Source: Planctomycetota bacterium
Lineage (GTDB): Bacteria; Planctomycetota; UBA1135; GCA-002748355
DNA length: 64,000 bases
Assembly: GCA_020638795.1 (NCBI GenBank)
Contig: JACKHW010000004.1
Span: 186,001-250,000, forward strand
Direction of reading: 5' to 3'
The notes beneath the pieces were generated by a model, which was given only the letters and a program-made list of their open reading frames with translations, made no database searches and was not told the origin of the DNA. Below are positions 8,977 to 17,239 of the stretch, piece after piece. Both the position numbers and the translations under genes were made by a program. Every line of letters starts with the position of its first letter. The stretch's first letter is position 1.

Positions 8977-9285
8977 AAGCGCGGCGGCTCGAATCCCAGT
9001 GACGTCCTGAACCCGCAGGCAACCGAGGCTCGAGCGCGACGGCGCACGGCGCAATACGCGCAGGCGCACGATGCGTCGCGCCGGTCTCAGGTCTCGCGCG
9101 TGCGGCCTCTTCAGGCGAAGCTTCTCGTCGCGGTTCGATCATGACGACGTGGTAGCGCGTGCATTGTCCTCGCTGGCGCCTCGCAGCCGAGGGGACGCTG
9201 GATCCCCTCGGCGGAGCCAGGCCCGTGGACGCGCAACCGTCTTGCCGGTCCTCCGGTCTGAAGTCGAACCCAAGCAACCATGTAT
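8977..9285. other. Intergenic stretch with a perfect 10-bp hairpin
   Basis: No convincing gene in these 309 nt. GCCGAGGGGA (9186-9195) and TCCCCTCGGC (9203-9212) form a perfect 10-bp stem with a 7-nt loop, about 210 nt after the RAYT stop. No T-run follows, so it is at best a weak terminator; it could also be a remnant of a mobile-element end. Confidence 0.5.
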
Positions 9286-9344
9286 TCGGACAGTGTCCCC
9301 CAAGTGGTCGGCCTGAACGGTCAGCGATGGAACCGGTCTGCACC
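9286..9344 (-). repeat. 59-nt direct repeat, copy A (3' side of IS481 remnant)
   Basis: A 59-nt block starting TCGGACAGTGTC and ending AACCGGTCTGCACC. It matches 10462-10520 without gaps, with 10 mismatches (49/59 identical), in the same orientation. Read on the minus strand it overlaps the last codons of the transposase remnant and probably includes its terminal end sequence. Confidence 0.8.
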
Positions 9345-10393
9345 CCGCACCCTCAATGAACTCGAAGCGCACGTAGTCATTCGCGACTGCCGTGCCGATC
9401 GCGATGCGATGCCCTGCCCATCGCACCTTCCCGGATCGATCGACGAAGACCACATTGCTGTCGAACGGATATTCCATGCGGCTCTTGCGGTCGTCGAGCT
9501 CATTCTGAGACCCCACGTACACATCTGCTGGTCGGCGCCGTCCAACGCCTCATGAGGACGTTGCTCGTTGAACGACTTCCGGAACAAGTCGAACGCACGC
9601 TGTTGCGCTCGCATCGAATGTCGAGACGGCGAGGCTGTCTCGTCCTTCAAAGTGCGATCCGCTCGTGACGACCATTCTGCCGAGGCTGCCCCGGGTCGAT
9701 GCGACTGTGACGGATCCCCAACCGGGTCCACCACAAGGAAAGCTCGGTCAGCCCACCCGGTCCAGTCGAAGCAAAGGGGACGACATTGTCCGAACGGATG
9801 ACATCCGGAACGCCATACTTACGGAACGCCGACTCGACGACAGCCTTCGTGCAACTCAGACGCGTCTCGCAGGCCTGTCCATCGCAACAGAAACCGAGAG
9901 CGTTCATCCATCAACGTGAGCGGATACACGACGGTCCCATCTGCCGTCGAAAACAGACCTTTGAAGTCCGTGCACCACACGGCATTCGGATGCTGTCCGC
10001 GTGGCTCCAAGCCCTCCTGGCTCATCGGCGTGCGTCGTCGACGATGGCGCTCCTTCGTCATCCCGAACCGCTTTAGAATCGAACCGATCGTACTCGCGGC
10101 GGGCAACTCCAACTGCGAGCACTCGTGCAGCAGGTACGCACGGATCTTCTCAGGCCCCAAGTCGGACGCTGCTTGCGTACGCGAACCAGCAAGTCCACGA
10201 CATCCTCTGGGGTCGTCCATGGATGGCAAAGGGGAGCTCGAGATCGATCGCGCAGCGAATCGATCTCCTCGCAGCCTTCCTTGTAGCGGCGGGTCCACTT
10301 GTGCCCGGCTGACGACTCACGCCGCACTTTCGACACCGCCATCGACAACTCGCCACTCTCCCATTCCGAGATGAACGGAACTCGCTCTTTCAT
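9345..10393 (-). pseudogene. Degenerate IS481/IS3-type DDE transposase
   Basis: Homology-like pieces of one transposase run through three frames on the minus strand in the correct order. They are: an N-terminal helix-turn-helix region (10393 to ~10180, GHKWTRRYKEG and SLRDRSRAP); a linker and first catalytic Asp in VWCTDFKGLF (~10175-9905); the second Asp in YGVPDVIRSDN and the Glu region NGRHERI (~9905-9650); RAFDLFRKSFNEQRPHEAL (~9660-9530); and a C-terminal strand region (~9522-9345). At least four frameshifts separate them. The FNEQRPHEAL signature points to IS481. It cannot make an active enzyme. Confidence 0.85.
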
Positions 10394-10461
10394 GGTGCAC
10401 GTCTGATTCCATGACATGCGATAACGCAAGTCGCCATGCCGGCCATGCGTCCACCATGAAG

Positions 10462-10520
10462 TCGGACAGTGTCAGCCACGGAGTCGGTCTGAACTGTCAG
10501 CTGTGTAACCGGTCTGCACC
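10462..10520 (-). repeat. 59-nt direct repeat, copy B
   Basis: Partner of 9286-9344. Translated on the minus strand, both copies give a similar peptide (CRPV..LTVQ.D...DTVR.HG), the pattern expected if both are the 3' terminal part of the same IS family. From here to the next palindromic repeat (10521-10708) I see no gene. Confidence 0.75.
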
Positions 10521-10708
10521 GCCCACGCCGGCATGCCCGCAACAGCACATCTGCCGAATCAGAAATCGAAGATCCACGCGACGATGTCGATTGAGGTTGC
10601 CGAGTCGAAGCGCGCGTCCATCCAGCGTCGACAAACGCGGTCGGCAGTTCCGCTGCGCGCGCCATGTTGCAGCAGGCACCGAGGCTTGCGCACAAGCACC
10701 CACCACCA

Positions 10709-10848
10709 GGACGGCCCCTCCCACCTGCCCCGCGCCTCTCGTCGCTCTCGCGTCGGTCGGTCGCCTTTCTGGGCGACCGGCGCGAGGGCGACGAGAGCCG
10801 GCGGCAGGGCCGCCCCCGCGCTTCTCGGAGCTCGAGCCGAGGGAAGGG
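10709..10848 (-). repeat. Palindromic REP-like repeat, copy 2 (inverted)
   Basis: Reverse-complement copy of 7987-8124, 140 nt. The long stem is at 10736-10797: CTCTCGTCG pairs with CGACGAGAG, and the inner GGTCGCC/GGCGACC pair surrounds a short loop. Changes relative to copy 1 include GGCCC for GGGCC, CGCCCTCGCG for CGATCGCG, and CAGGTGGG for CAGGCGGG. The sequences flanking the two copies differ, so this repeat is the mobile or duplicated unit. The copies bracket the RAYT and the IS481 remnant. Confidence 0.75.
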
Positions 10849-10886
10849 CCAGCACGCCGCCCGCATCACGAGGCAGGACGCGGGAC

Positions 10887-11297
10887 CTACACGGCGCCCC
10901 AATGGAACGTCACGACTTGCTCGACGCAGGTGCCGAGGCTGACGGCGACCGGGCACGTGCGCGCGGCGTTCTCGAGGACTTGTCTGTGCTCGACGTCGAT
11001 CGACGGGAGTTCGAGATCGACGCGGAGACACGAGATATGGCGCCGCGGCACCGCACCCATCTCCTTGAGGACGCGAACGCGCGTGCCTTCGACTTCGAGC
11101 CCGCGCGCTTCGGCGGCGATCGCGAGGATCGTCACCATGCACGATCCGAGAGCGGTCGCGACGAGATCCGTTGGCGAGAAGCTCTCGCCTTTGCCGTGGT
11201 TGTCAACGGGCGCGTCCGTCACCAGCACTTGGCCGGAAGGGCCATGCTCCGCGCGCGTGCGCAGTGTGCCTTCGTAGACCGTTCGAATTTCGACCAT
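10887..11297 (-). CDS. OsmC/Ohr-like redox protein
   Basis: 136 residues. It has the OsmC fold pattern: an N-terminal beta-rich GTLRTRAEHGPSGQVLVTDAP, SFSPTDLVATALGSCMVTILAI with the first conserved Cys, and a second conserved Cys in ARTCPVAVSLG. The two cysteines form the thiol-dependent peroxidase site in this family, acting on organic hydroperoxides in the cytosol; this subgroup (YhfA-like) has no proven substrate. It is the last gene of the selA-selD-EVE-OsmC strand, 22 nt after the EVE gene, and the peroxide-defence theme fits a selenium locus. Confidence 0.9.
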   Translation of the reverse strand: MVEIRTVYEGTLRTRAEHGPSGQVLVTDAPVDNHGKGESFSPTDLVATALGSCMVTILAIAAEARGLEVEGTRVRVLKEMGAVPRRHISCLRVDLELPSIDVEHRQVLENAARTCPVAVSLGTCVEQVVTFHWGAV

Positions 11298-11319
11298 CGC
11301 AGGGGCCTCGCGTACAGGA

Positions 11320-11799
11320 TCAGCTCTTCTTCGTGGCTTTGCTGCCCATCTTGACGATCGCGTCGAAGTGCGCCTTGTCGACAGGCTGCACCGACAGGCG
11401 TTGACCTCGCTGCACGAGGAGCATCGTGTCGAATCGATCGTCCGACTTGAGATCCTCGAGGGGAACCGGCCGTGCGAAGCGGCTGACGAACTCGATCGTC
11501 ACGCCGAGCCAACGCGGATCGTCGCGCTTCGAACCCGCGTCGTAGTACTTCGCATTGGGGTCGAACTGCGTCGGATCGGGCTCGGCGAGCCCGACCACCT
11601 TCGCGAGACCGACGGCCGCCGGAACCTTGCACGACGAGTGGTAGAAGAGCACGGCATCGCCCCGCTGTACATCGTCGCGAAACAGGTTCCGCACCTGGTA
11701 GTTGCGGATCCCATCCCAAAACGTCGACGTGTCGCGCTCGAGATCGTCGAGCGAATACGTGCTCGGCTCGGACTTGAACAACCAGTAGCGCTTCGTCAT
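11320..11799 (-). CDS. EVE-domain protein (THYN1-like)
   Basis: 159 residues, the usual size of a stand-alone EVE domain. It opens with KRYWLFKSEPSTYSLDDL and continues with the family motifs WDGIRNYQVRNLFRD, GDAVLFYHSSCK and GLAKVVGLAEPDPTQFD. EVE domains have a PUA-like fold and bind modified bases in nucleic acid (for example 5-hydroxymethyl- or methyl-cytosine). The specific ligand here is unknown. It lies 41 nt after selD on the same strand. Confidence 0.93.
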   Translation of the reverse strand: MTKRYWLFKSEPSTYSLDDLERDTSTFWDGIRNYQVRNLFRDDVQRGDAVLFYHSSCKVPAAVGLAKVVGLAEPDPTQFDPNAKYYDAGSKRDDPRWLGVTIEFVSRFARPVPLEDLKSDDRFDTMLLVQRGQRLSVQPVDKAHFDAIVKMGSKATKKS

Positions 11800-11840
11800 G
11801 ACTCAGGTCTATCGCTCAGGGTCTCGCGGCGTTCGAGGAA

Positions 11841-12893
11841 TCACGGCACGAGCGCGATCGGTGCGCCATCGCTCTGGGCGATCACGCGGCCGACGACGAC
11901 CGCACACGGGGTCACGGGGGCGAGTTCGCGCAGAACCGCGTCGACCTGTTCTTCGGCGATCGCGAAGAGCAGGCCTCCTGACGTCTCGGCGTCGAGTGCG
12001 AGTTGGACTCGCGCATCGTCGACTCGCTCATCGACTTCGAGGCGACAATCCATGTAGGACCGCGTGCGCTTTGCGCCGCCCGAGACGATTCCACGCTCGA
12101 TGAGTTCGAGACTCGACTCGAACGCGGGAATGGCCTCCGCTCGAATCTCGACACGCACCTTGCTCGCGAGAGCGATCTCCATCGCGTGTCCGAGAAGTCC
12201 GAACCCGGTCACGTCCGTCGCACAATGGACCGGATGCCCCATGATGACTTCGGCGCCTGCACGATTGAGCGTCGCCATCTGCTCCATCGCGCGCAGTGCG
12301 ATGTCGTCCCCGACCTTGCCCTTCTTGATCCCGGTCGTGATAGCACCCATGCCGATCGGCTTCGTCAACACGAGCAAGTCTCCCGGCCGCGCATTCGAGT
12401 TGGCCAGGATTCGGTCCGGATCGATCGTGCCGGTGACGGACAGGCCGTACTTGATCTCCGAATCGCACACGGTGTGCCCACCCGCGAGGAGCGCACCGGC
12501 CTCGTCGATCTTCTCTTGACCACCGGCGAGGATCTCACCCAACAACTCGGGCGCGAGGTCCTTGGGCCAACCGACGATCGACATCGCCGAGAGCGCAACG
12601 CCGCCCATTGCGTAGACGTCCGAGAGCGCGTTGGCTGCCGCGATGCGCCCGAACCACGTCGGGTCGTCGACGACCGGCGGGAAGAAATCCAACGTCTGCA
12701 CGAGGGCAAGATCCTCCCGCAGCAAGACGACGCCGGCGTCGTCGAGCGTGTCGGGCCCGACGAGGAGTCGCGGGTCCTTGCGCTTGGGCAGCTTTGCGAG
12801 GGCCTTCACGAGGTCCTCGGGCGACATCTTCGCCGCTCAACCCGCTGCGCTCGAATAGCTCGTCAAACGTTCGTGTTTCTTCCAGAACGACAT
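11841..12893 (-). CDS. selD: Selenide, water dikinase; selenoprotein with in-frame UGA (Sec19)
   Basis: SelD makes selenophosphate from selenide and ATP. From the ATG at 12827 the protein lacks its catalytic N-terminus. Reading upstream in the same frame gives R-L-T-S-Y-S-S-A-A-G, then TGA at 12839-12837, then A-A-K-M-S-P-E-D-L. This matches the SelD active-site pattern RLTxYSxxxG(C/U)xxK, so the TGA is read as selenocysteine (residue 19) with the conserved Lys at 22. The in-frame ATG at 12893 gives a 350-residue protein of normal size. Other motifs: DTLDDAGV, VDDPTWFGRIAAANALSD, LAGGHT and DVTGFGLLGH. selA ends 27 nt upstream. An ordinary gene caller would cut this gene at 12827. Confidence 0.93.
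12820..12834 (-). promoter_or_regulatory. Candidate bacterial SECIS-proximal hairpin after the selD UGA
   Basis: Starting 2 nt after the in-frame TGA, GGCGA (12834-12830) pairs with TCGCC (12824-12820) around an AGATG loop. A second short CGAG/CTCG hairpin follows at about 12818-12808. Bacterial SECIS elements lie just downstream of the UGA inside the coding sequence and are recognised by SelB. Sequence requirements vary between phyla, so this assignment is inference. Confidence 0.4.
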
Positions 12894-12919
12894 GTTGCGT
12901 TCACCAATCTCGAACCAAC

Positions 12920-14332
12920 TCAGGATTCAGCCTGCAAACTCTCGAACACGGCAACCAGATCCGCATCGTCCTCGGGTGGAAGCGAGCGTGCATCGAGCAC
13001 GAGACGATCGTTCTCGATACGTGCGAACACGGCCGGCGACGCGAGACGCAGGAGCCTCGCGAGCCCCTCGATCTTGGGCCCGCCATCGTCGTCGCGACGC
13101 AAGAAGAGCGCGCGACTCTCGAGGGGACGAGCCGGGCTCGCGCCCGAACCGACGAAGCTCGGACTCGCGCCGACTTCGGCAACGAACCCGATCGCTCGCA
13201 AGGCCGGCTCGAGGCTCGCGCGCAAGCGATCACAACGCTGTTCGAGTTCCTCGACGGGCGTGAACATCGCGCGCAGGATCGGAATGTCTCGCTTCGGATC
13301 GCCGAAGCGATAGATCATCAGCGTCGCTTCGAGCGCGGCGAGTTCGCACTTGCCGAGGCGCAACGCGCGGTAGAGCGGATGGCGCTTGACCCGATCCACG
13401 GCGGCTTTGCGTCCGACGACGAACCCGGCCTGACACGCACCGAGGAGCTTGTCGCCCGAGAAGGTCACGAGATCCGCGCCGGTCGCGACACTCGCGAGCA
13501 CGCCGGGCTCTCGCGGATCGTGAGGCAACGGCTCGTCGAGCAACCAGCCCGAACCGAGGTCCTCCATCACCGGCACGCCTCGTGCCGCCCCGAGGGCGAC
13601 GAGTTCGGGGAGTTCGACCTCTGCGAAGAAGCCCTCGATGCGGTAGTTGCTCGGATGGACTTTGAGCAGACATCCGGTCGCCTCGCCGATCGCAGACTCG
13701 TAATCGGCGCGCCGCGTGCGATTGGTCGTGCCGACTTCGACGAGGATGCACCCCGCCTGCTCCATCACGTCCGGCATCCGGAATCCGCCGCCGATCTCGA
13801 CGAGCTCGCTGCGCGAGAGGATCACTTCGCGCCCTGACGAGAGCGCTTGGAGTCCGAGGAGCGTCGCTGCGGCGTTGTTGTTGAGAACCGTCGCCGCTTC
13901 GGCTCCGGTCAGCGCGCACAGGTGACGCGCGATCGCGTCCTCGCGTCGATTGCGAAGCCCCGTCTCCGCGCTGACCTCGACGTACGCCTGACCCGCGACG
14001 TCGAGCATCGCACGACGCGCGCTGTCGGCGAGCGGCGCGCGCCCGAGCCCCGTGTGCAGGAGGATGCCCGTGAGGTTGAGCACCCGGCGATGTTCCGGAC
14101 GACTCAAGATCGCGCGCAAGGCTCCGAGTCGTGCACGCAAGACATCGTCGGCCACATCGTCCTCGGTCAACGACTCGCCAGCCTGGATACGCGCCTTGAG
14201 TTCGAGCACGAGACAGCGCGCAGCCTCGGACTCGAGAGCGAAACTGTCGCTCGATGCCGATCGGTCTTGAAGGCGCAACAAGCGATCCATCGCGGGCAGG
14301 ATGCGATAGGGAGATGGGTTGGCGCTCGTCAT
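12920..14332 (-). CDS. selA: L-seryl-tRNA(Sec) selenium transferase
   Basis: 470 residues. It converts Ser-tRNA(Sec) to Sec-tRNA(Sec) using selenophosphate (PLP enzyme, cytosolic decamer). Family signatures: YRILPAMDRLL at the N-terminus, NLTGILLHTGLGRAPL, ATVLNNNAAATLL, IEGFFAEVELPELV, and TFSGDKLLGACQAG with the PLP-binding Lys. The ATG at 14332 gives the usual N-terminus; upstream in-frame extension lacks family similarity. It is followed by selD, 27 nt downstream, so selenophosphate supply and use are encoded together. selB and the tRNA gene selC are not seen in the window. Confidence 0.95.
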   Translation of the reverse strand: MTSANPSPYRILPAMDRLLRLQDRSASSDSFALESEAARCLVLELKARIQAGESLTEDDVADDVLRARLGALRAILSRPEHRRVLNLTGILLHTGLGRAPLADSARRAMLDVAGQAYVEVSAETGLRNRREDAIARHLCALTGAEAATVLNNNAAATLLGLQALSSGREVILSRSELVEIGGGFRMPDVMEQAGCILVEVGTTNRTRRADYESAIGEATGCLLKVHPSNYRIEGFFAEVELPELVALGAARGVPVMEDLGSGWLLDEPLPHDPREPGVLASVATGADLVTFSGDKLLGACQAGFVVGRKAAVDRVKRHPLYRALRLGKCELAALEATLMIYRFGDPKRDIPILRAMFTPVEELEQRCDRLRASLEPALRAIGFVAEVGASPSFVGSGASPARPLESRALFLRRDDDGGPKIEGLARLLRLASPAVFARIENDRLVLDARSLPPEDDADLVAVFESLQAES

Positions 14333-14530
14333 CGATGATCGGATCGGTTGGGAACCGGCTCGTGCAGAGCCCGGCACTCGATGGTCTACGACAATCGACG
14401 ATACACGTCTCGAATTCGTGCCGCTGCCATCGACCCGACAATTCGGAATCGAACCGTCGCACGGCCCTCGCACCCGGCCCGTCGAACTCGACGGGTGTGC
14501 GAATCCACGGGCGGCTGTCCGCTCGGGTGC

Positions 14531-14539
14531 TGCTACACT
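14531..14539 (+). promoter_or_regulatory. Candidate extended -10 promoter for recJ
   Basis: TGCTACACT is a TGn-TACACT extended -10 element, 21 nt before the recJ ATG at 14560. That would give a 5' leader of roughly 14 nt. No good -35 is visible, which is acceptable for extended -10 promoters. It lies in the 227-nt gap between the divergent selA and recJ genes. Confidence 0.4.
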
Positions 14540-14559
14540 GAAGCGTTTCCGAACCACAG

Positions 14560-16344
14560 ATGGCTCATATCGAGGTCCTCAGCGAACCACCGGTTCAAGA
14601 ACTCGTCCCGATCGCGCGCGAGCTCTACGTCTCGCCGGTGATCGCGAGTCTCTTGTGGCAGCGAGGATTCCGGGATCCGGAGGAGGCGCGCGCCTTCTTG
14701 CGTGCCGGCGTCGACCGCATCGGTGATCCATTCGCGTTCCACGACATGGAACGCGCGTGCGAACGCATTCGGACGGCCATTCGGAATCGCGAACGCATCC
14801 TCATCCATGGCGACTACGACGTCGATGGCCTGACAGGCACGGTTCTACTCGTCTCCTTTCTCGAGATGCTCGGCGCCGATGTCGACTCGTTCATCCCTGC
14901 GCGTTCGGACGGCTACAGCTTCGGATCGACGTCGATCGCGAAGATCCGCCAAGGCAAGTTCGGAGTCTGTATCTCGGTCGACAACGGCACCGCGGCGATC
15001 GAAGAAGTCCGCACGATCCAAGAATCCGGCTGCGACGTCATCATCACGGATCACCATCACACGGGTCCGATCTGCGCGCCCGCGTTCGCGACGCTCAATC
15101 CACGCCTCGAGGACTCCGGCTACGGCTTCCCGCACCTGGCCGGGTGTGCGGTCGCGTTCAAACTCGCTTGGGGATTGGCGGCGAGTTTTTCGCCGCAGCG
15201 CGCGGTCTCGAAGGAGCTCGAAGAGTTCCTCATCGACGCCGCCAGTCTCGTCGCGCTCGGTTCGGTCGCTGATGTCGTTCCACTCGTCGGCGAGAATCGA
15301 TCCCTCGTGCGCCTCGGCCTCGACGCCCTCCTTCACTCGAAGAATCCCGGTATCCGCGCGCTGATCGATGTTCTCGGTCCGGGCAAGTCCCGACTCAGCG
15401 CCGAGGATATTTCGTTCCGCCTCGGCCCACGCCTCAACGCAGCGGGTCGCATGGGACACGCCTCGCTCGCGGTGCGCCTCCTGACGAGCAAGAGTTACGG
15501 CGACGCGCGCGGCCTCGCAGCCGAGATCGAAAATCTGAATCGCGAACGTCAGCGCGTCGAAGGCGAGATCACGCGCGCGGCCCTCGAACAGGTCGAGGCC
15601 GATCCGGAACTCGAGAGTCGCCGCATTCTCGTCGCGGCCGGAGAAGGCTGGCACCTCGGGGTCGTCGGGATCGTCGCAGCGCGCCTGGCCGACGTGCACC
15701 GGCGGCCTGCGCTCGTACTGAGCCTCCAGGGCGACACGGCACGAGGCAGCGGGCGAAGCATGCACGGCTGCAACCTCAAGGAGTTGCTCGATCACGCGAG
15801 TGCTCGCCTGACGCGCTACGGCGGACATGCCGCGGCTGTCGGGCTCGAACTCCCGAGGACCGAACTCGCGTCCTTCTGCGATGAACTCGAAGCGCAGGCG
15901 CAGGCGACTCTTCCGCCGTTCCGCGCACCGAGGATCCGCGCGGATGCTCGCGTCGCACTCGGCCACTGGACGACCGCAGAGATCAAGAAACTCGGTGAAC
16001 TCCGACCCTTCGGACCGGGCAACGCGGCACCGCGCTTCCTCGCAACCGACGTGCGATTCGCACCCGGTATGCGCAGAGTCGGGCCCGGCGCGCGCGGAGT
16101 CGCGTTCACCGCGATCCAGGACGGCGTGCAGTTCCGTGCGCTCGCGCCCGCGCTCGGTCCACGCATCCGCGAGTTGGCGGGTGCGGAAACCTGGCATATC
16201 GTCTACACACCCCAGCTCAGCACTCGGGGCGACGTGTCCCCCATCGAACTCTTGGTGCACGCGATCGAACCGGCACGCACGACCGACGTGACGGACGCGA
16301 CCATCAGCGAGCCCGATTCCCGAACCGATCGATCGCTGTCGTGA
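14560..16344 (+). CDS. recJ: Single-stranded-DNA-specific exonuclease RecJ
   Basis: 594 residues. It is a 5'-3' ssDNA exonuclease of the DHH superfamily, active in recombination, mismatch and base-excision repair. Metal-binding motifs are in order: LIHGDYDVDGLTGT, SVDNGT, IITDHHHTG and ALGSVADVVPL. They are followed by the DHHA1 region with ARGSGRSMHGCNL and RYGGHAAAVGLEL, and an OB-fold tail with LRPFGPGNAAPRF. Length is normal. The 3' end overlaps the convergent DUF368 gene by 41 nt, so both stop codons lie inside the other gene. Confidence 0.95.
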   Translation: MAHIEVLSEPPVQELVPIARELYVSPVIASLLWQRGFRDPEEARAFLRAGVDRIGDPFAFHDMERACERIRTAIRNRERILIHGDYDVDGLTGTVLLVSFLEMLGADVDSFIPARSDGYSFGSTSIAKIRQGKFGVCISVDNGTAAIEEVRTIQESGCDVIITDHHHTGPICAPAFATLNPRLEDSGYGFPHLAGCAVAFKLAWGLAASFSPQRAVSKELEEFLIDAASLVALGSVADVVPLVGENRSLVRLGLDALLHSKNPGIRALIDVLGPGKSRLSAEDISFRLGPRLNAAGRMGHASLAVRLLTSKSYGDARGLAAEIENLNRERQRVEGEITRAALEQVEADPELESRRILVAAGEGWHLGVVGIVAARLADVHRRPALVLSLQGDTARGSGRSMHGCNLKELLDHASARLTRYGGHAAAVGLELPRTELASFCDELEAQAQATLPPFRAPRIRADARVALGHWTTAEIKKLGELRPFGPGNAAPRFLATDVRFAPGMRRVGPGARGVAFTAIQDGVQFRALAPALGPRIRELAGAETWHIVYTPQLSTRGDVSPIELLVHAIEPARTTDVTDATISEPDSRTDRSLS

Positions 16345-17239
16345 CGACGAACCCGATCACGACGAGCCCCGCCGCGATTCCGTACGACGTCACGTCGGCG
16401 GCATAGGTCTCGAAGAAGCGCGACCCCGGCGCCACGGGCCGCTGGAACGGCCACAGACTCAGAACCGAGCCGATCAGGAGCCCGAACAGCCCACCGAGGG
16501 TCGTGTCCTTGTGACGTGCGAGGGCCCACTTGAGCAGACTGCTCACACCCACCATGCCGACGATGACGCCGATACCGACGGGCGCAACGACCTCGAGCAC
16601 GCTCCCAATGGACACCGGAGCATCCGATGGATCGGAACCGAGGACGACGGCCTTCATGTCCCCGATCGCTCCGAGGATCGTGGTATACACGCCGAGGATG
16701 ATGAAGAGGAACGCACCGCTGATTCCCGGCAGGATCATCGCACTCGCCCCGAGGGCACCGGCGACGAGCAGGAGCACGAAGCCCGCGCGCGACGCGCTAG
16801 CGCTCCCGGCCTCGAGATGGAAATAGCGCTCGTACGCGATCCAGACCATGACCGCGCAACCCACCAAGGCCCCGCTCCAGAACCCGGCAGCTTTGCGATC
16901 GACCATGCGCAACACGACGGGAACACCGCCGAGGGTCAGCCCGACGAACACGGCGAACATGATCCACGTTCGCGTCTCGACGAGTTCCTTGATCGGCTTC
17001 GCGAAGAGCACGATCGCGATCGCCGCCGGGATTCCGATCCACAGCAGCGTCGAAATCGCGCGCCTCGAGAACTTCAGCGTCGTGAGGTCCGCGATCGCGC
17101 CGACGAAATTCGTGTAGACGCCGCTCGCGAGCAACATCGTACCGCCGCTGATTCCGGGCACGAGGTTCGCGAGTCCCATCAGGACTCCGCCGAGCAGTGC
17201 GCGCGGCGGAGACACCGGACCGAGAGGTGCTTCGCTCAC
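16304..17239 (-). CDS. DUF368 polytopic membrane protein (polyprenyl-phosphate transporter family)
   Basis: 311 residues with about eight hydrophobic segments. Two family signatures are present: GLANLVPGISGGTMLLASGVY near residue 22 and ILPGISGAFLFIILGVY near residue 168. This duplicated PGISG motif is the DUF368 hallmark. Members of this family have been shown to return undecaprenyl phosphate across the membrane (PopT); that role is transferred by family only. The start ATG overlaps the stop of the upstream SurA/PpiD-like gene (ATGA, 17236-17239), so the two are translationally coupled, both with cell-envelope roles. Confidence 0.88.
   Translation of the reverse strand: MSEAPLGPVSPPRALLGGVLMGLANLVPGISGGTMLLASGVYTNFVGAIADLTTLKFSRRAISTLLWIGIPAAIAIVLFAKPIKELVETRTWIMFAVFVGLTLGGVPVVLRMVDRKAAGFWSGALVGCAVMVWIAYERYFHLEAGSASASRAGFVLLLVAGALGASAMILPGISGAFLFIILGVYTTILGAIGDMKAVVLGSDPSDAPVSIGSVLEVVAPVGIGVIVGMVGVSSLLKWALARHKDTTLGGLFGLLIGSVLSLWPFQRPVAPGSRFFETYAADVTSYGIAAGLVVIGFVVTTAIDRFGNRAR

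Larger units (their letters stand above)
9286..10520 (-). mobile_element. Decayed IS481-family element with repeated 59-nt end sequence
   Basis: It spans the broken transposase gene and the two 59-nt direct repeats at its borders. The second copy (10462-10520) lies upstream of the transposase start, so the arrangement looks like the 3' end of another element copy next to the 5' end of this one (a collapsed tandem insertion). Clean terminal inverted repeats and target-site duplications were not found by eye, so the boundaries are approximate. Confidence 0.6.

Noticed and set aside
9187..9212. Intrinsic terminator after the RAYT gene
   Set aside because: The stem is perfect but no T-run follows and it is far from the stop codon; listed only as a hairpin.
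12827..12893. Treating the selD UGA as a real stop with a re-start at the ATG at 12827
   Set aside because: The upstream codons match the SelD N-terminal active-site motif too well, and a SelD without it would lack the catalytic residue.
12003..13313. Long plus-strand frame opposite selD/selA
   Set aside because: It is a high-GC antisense shadow; the minus-strand selD and selA fit known families throughout.
14333..14559. tRNA-Sec (selC) candidate between selA and recJ
   Set aside because: A GGTTCGATTCC-like stretch occurs on the minus strand, but no 5-bp T-stem, acceptor stem or anticodon arm can be formed.
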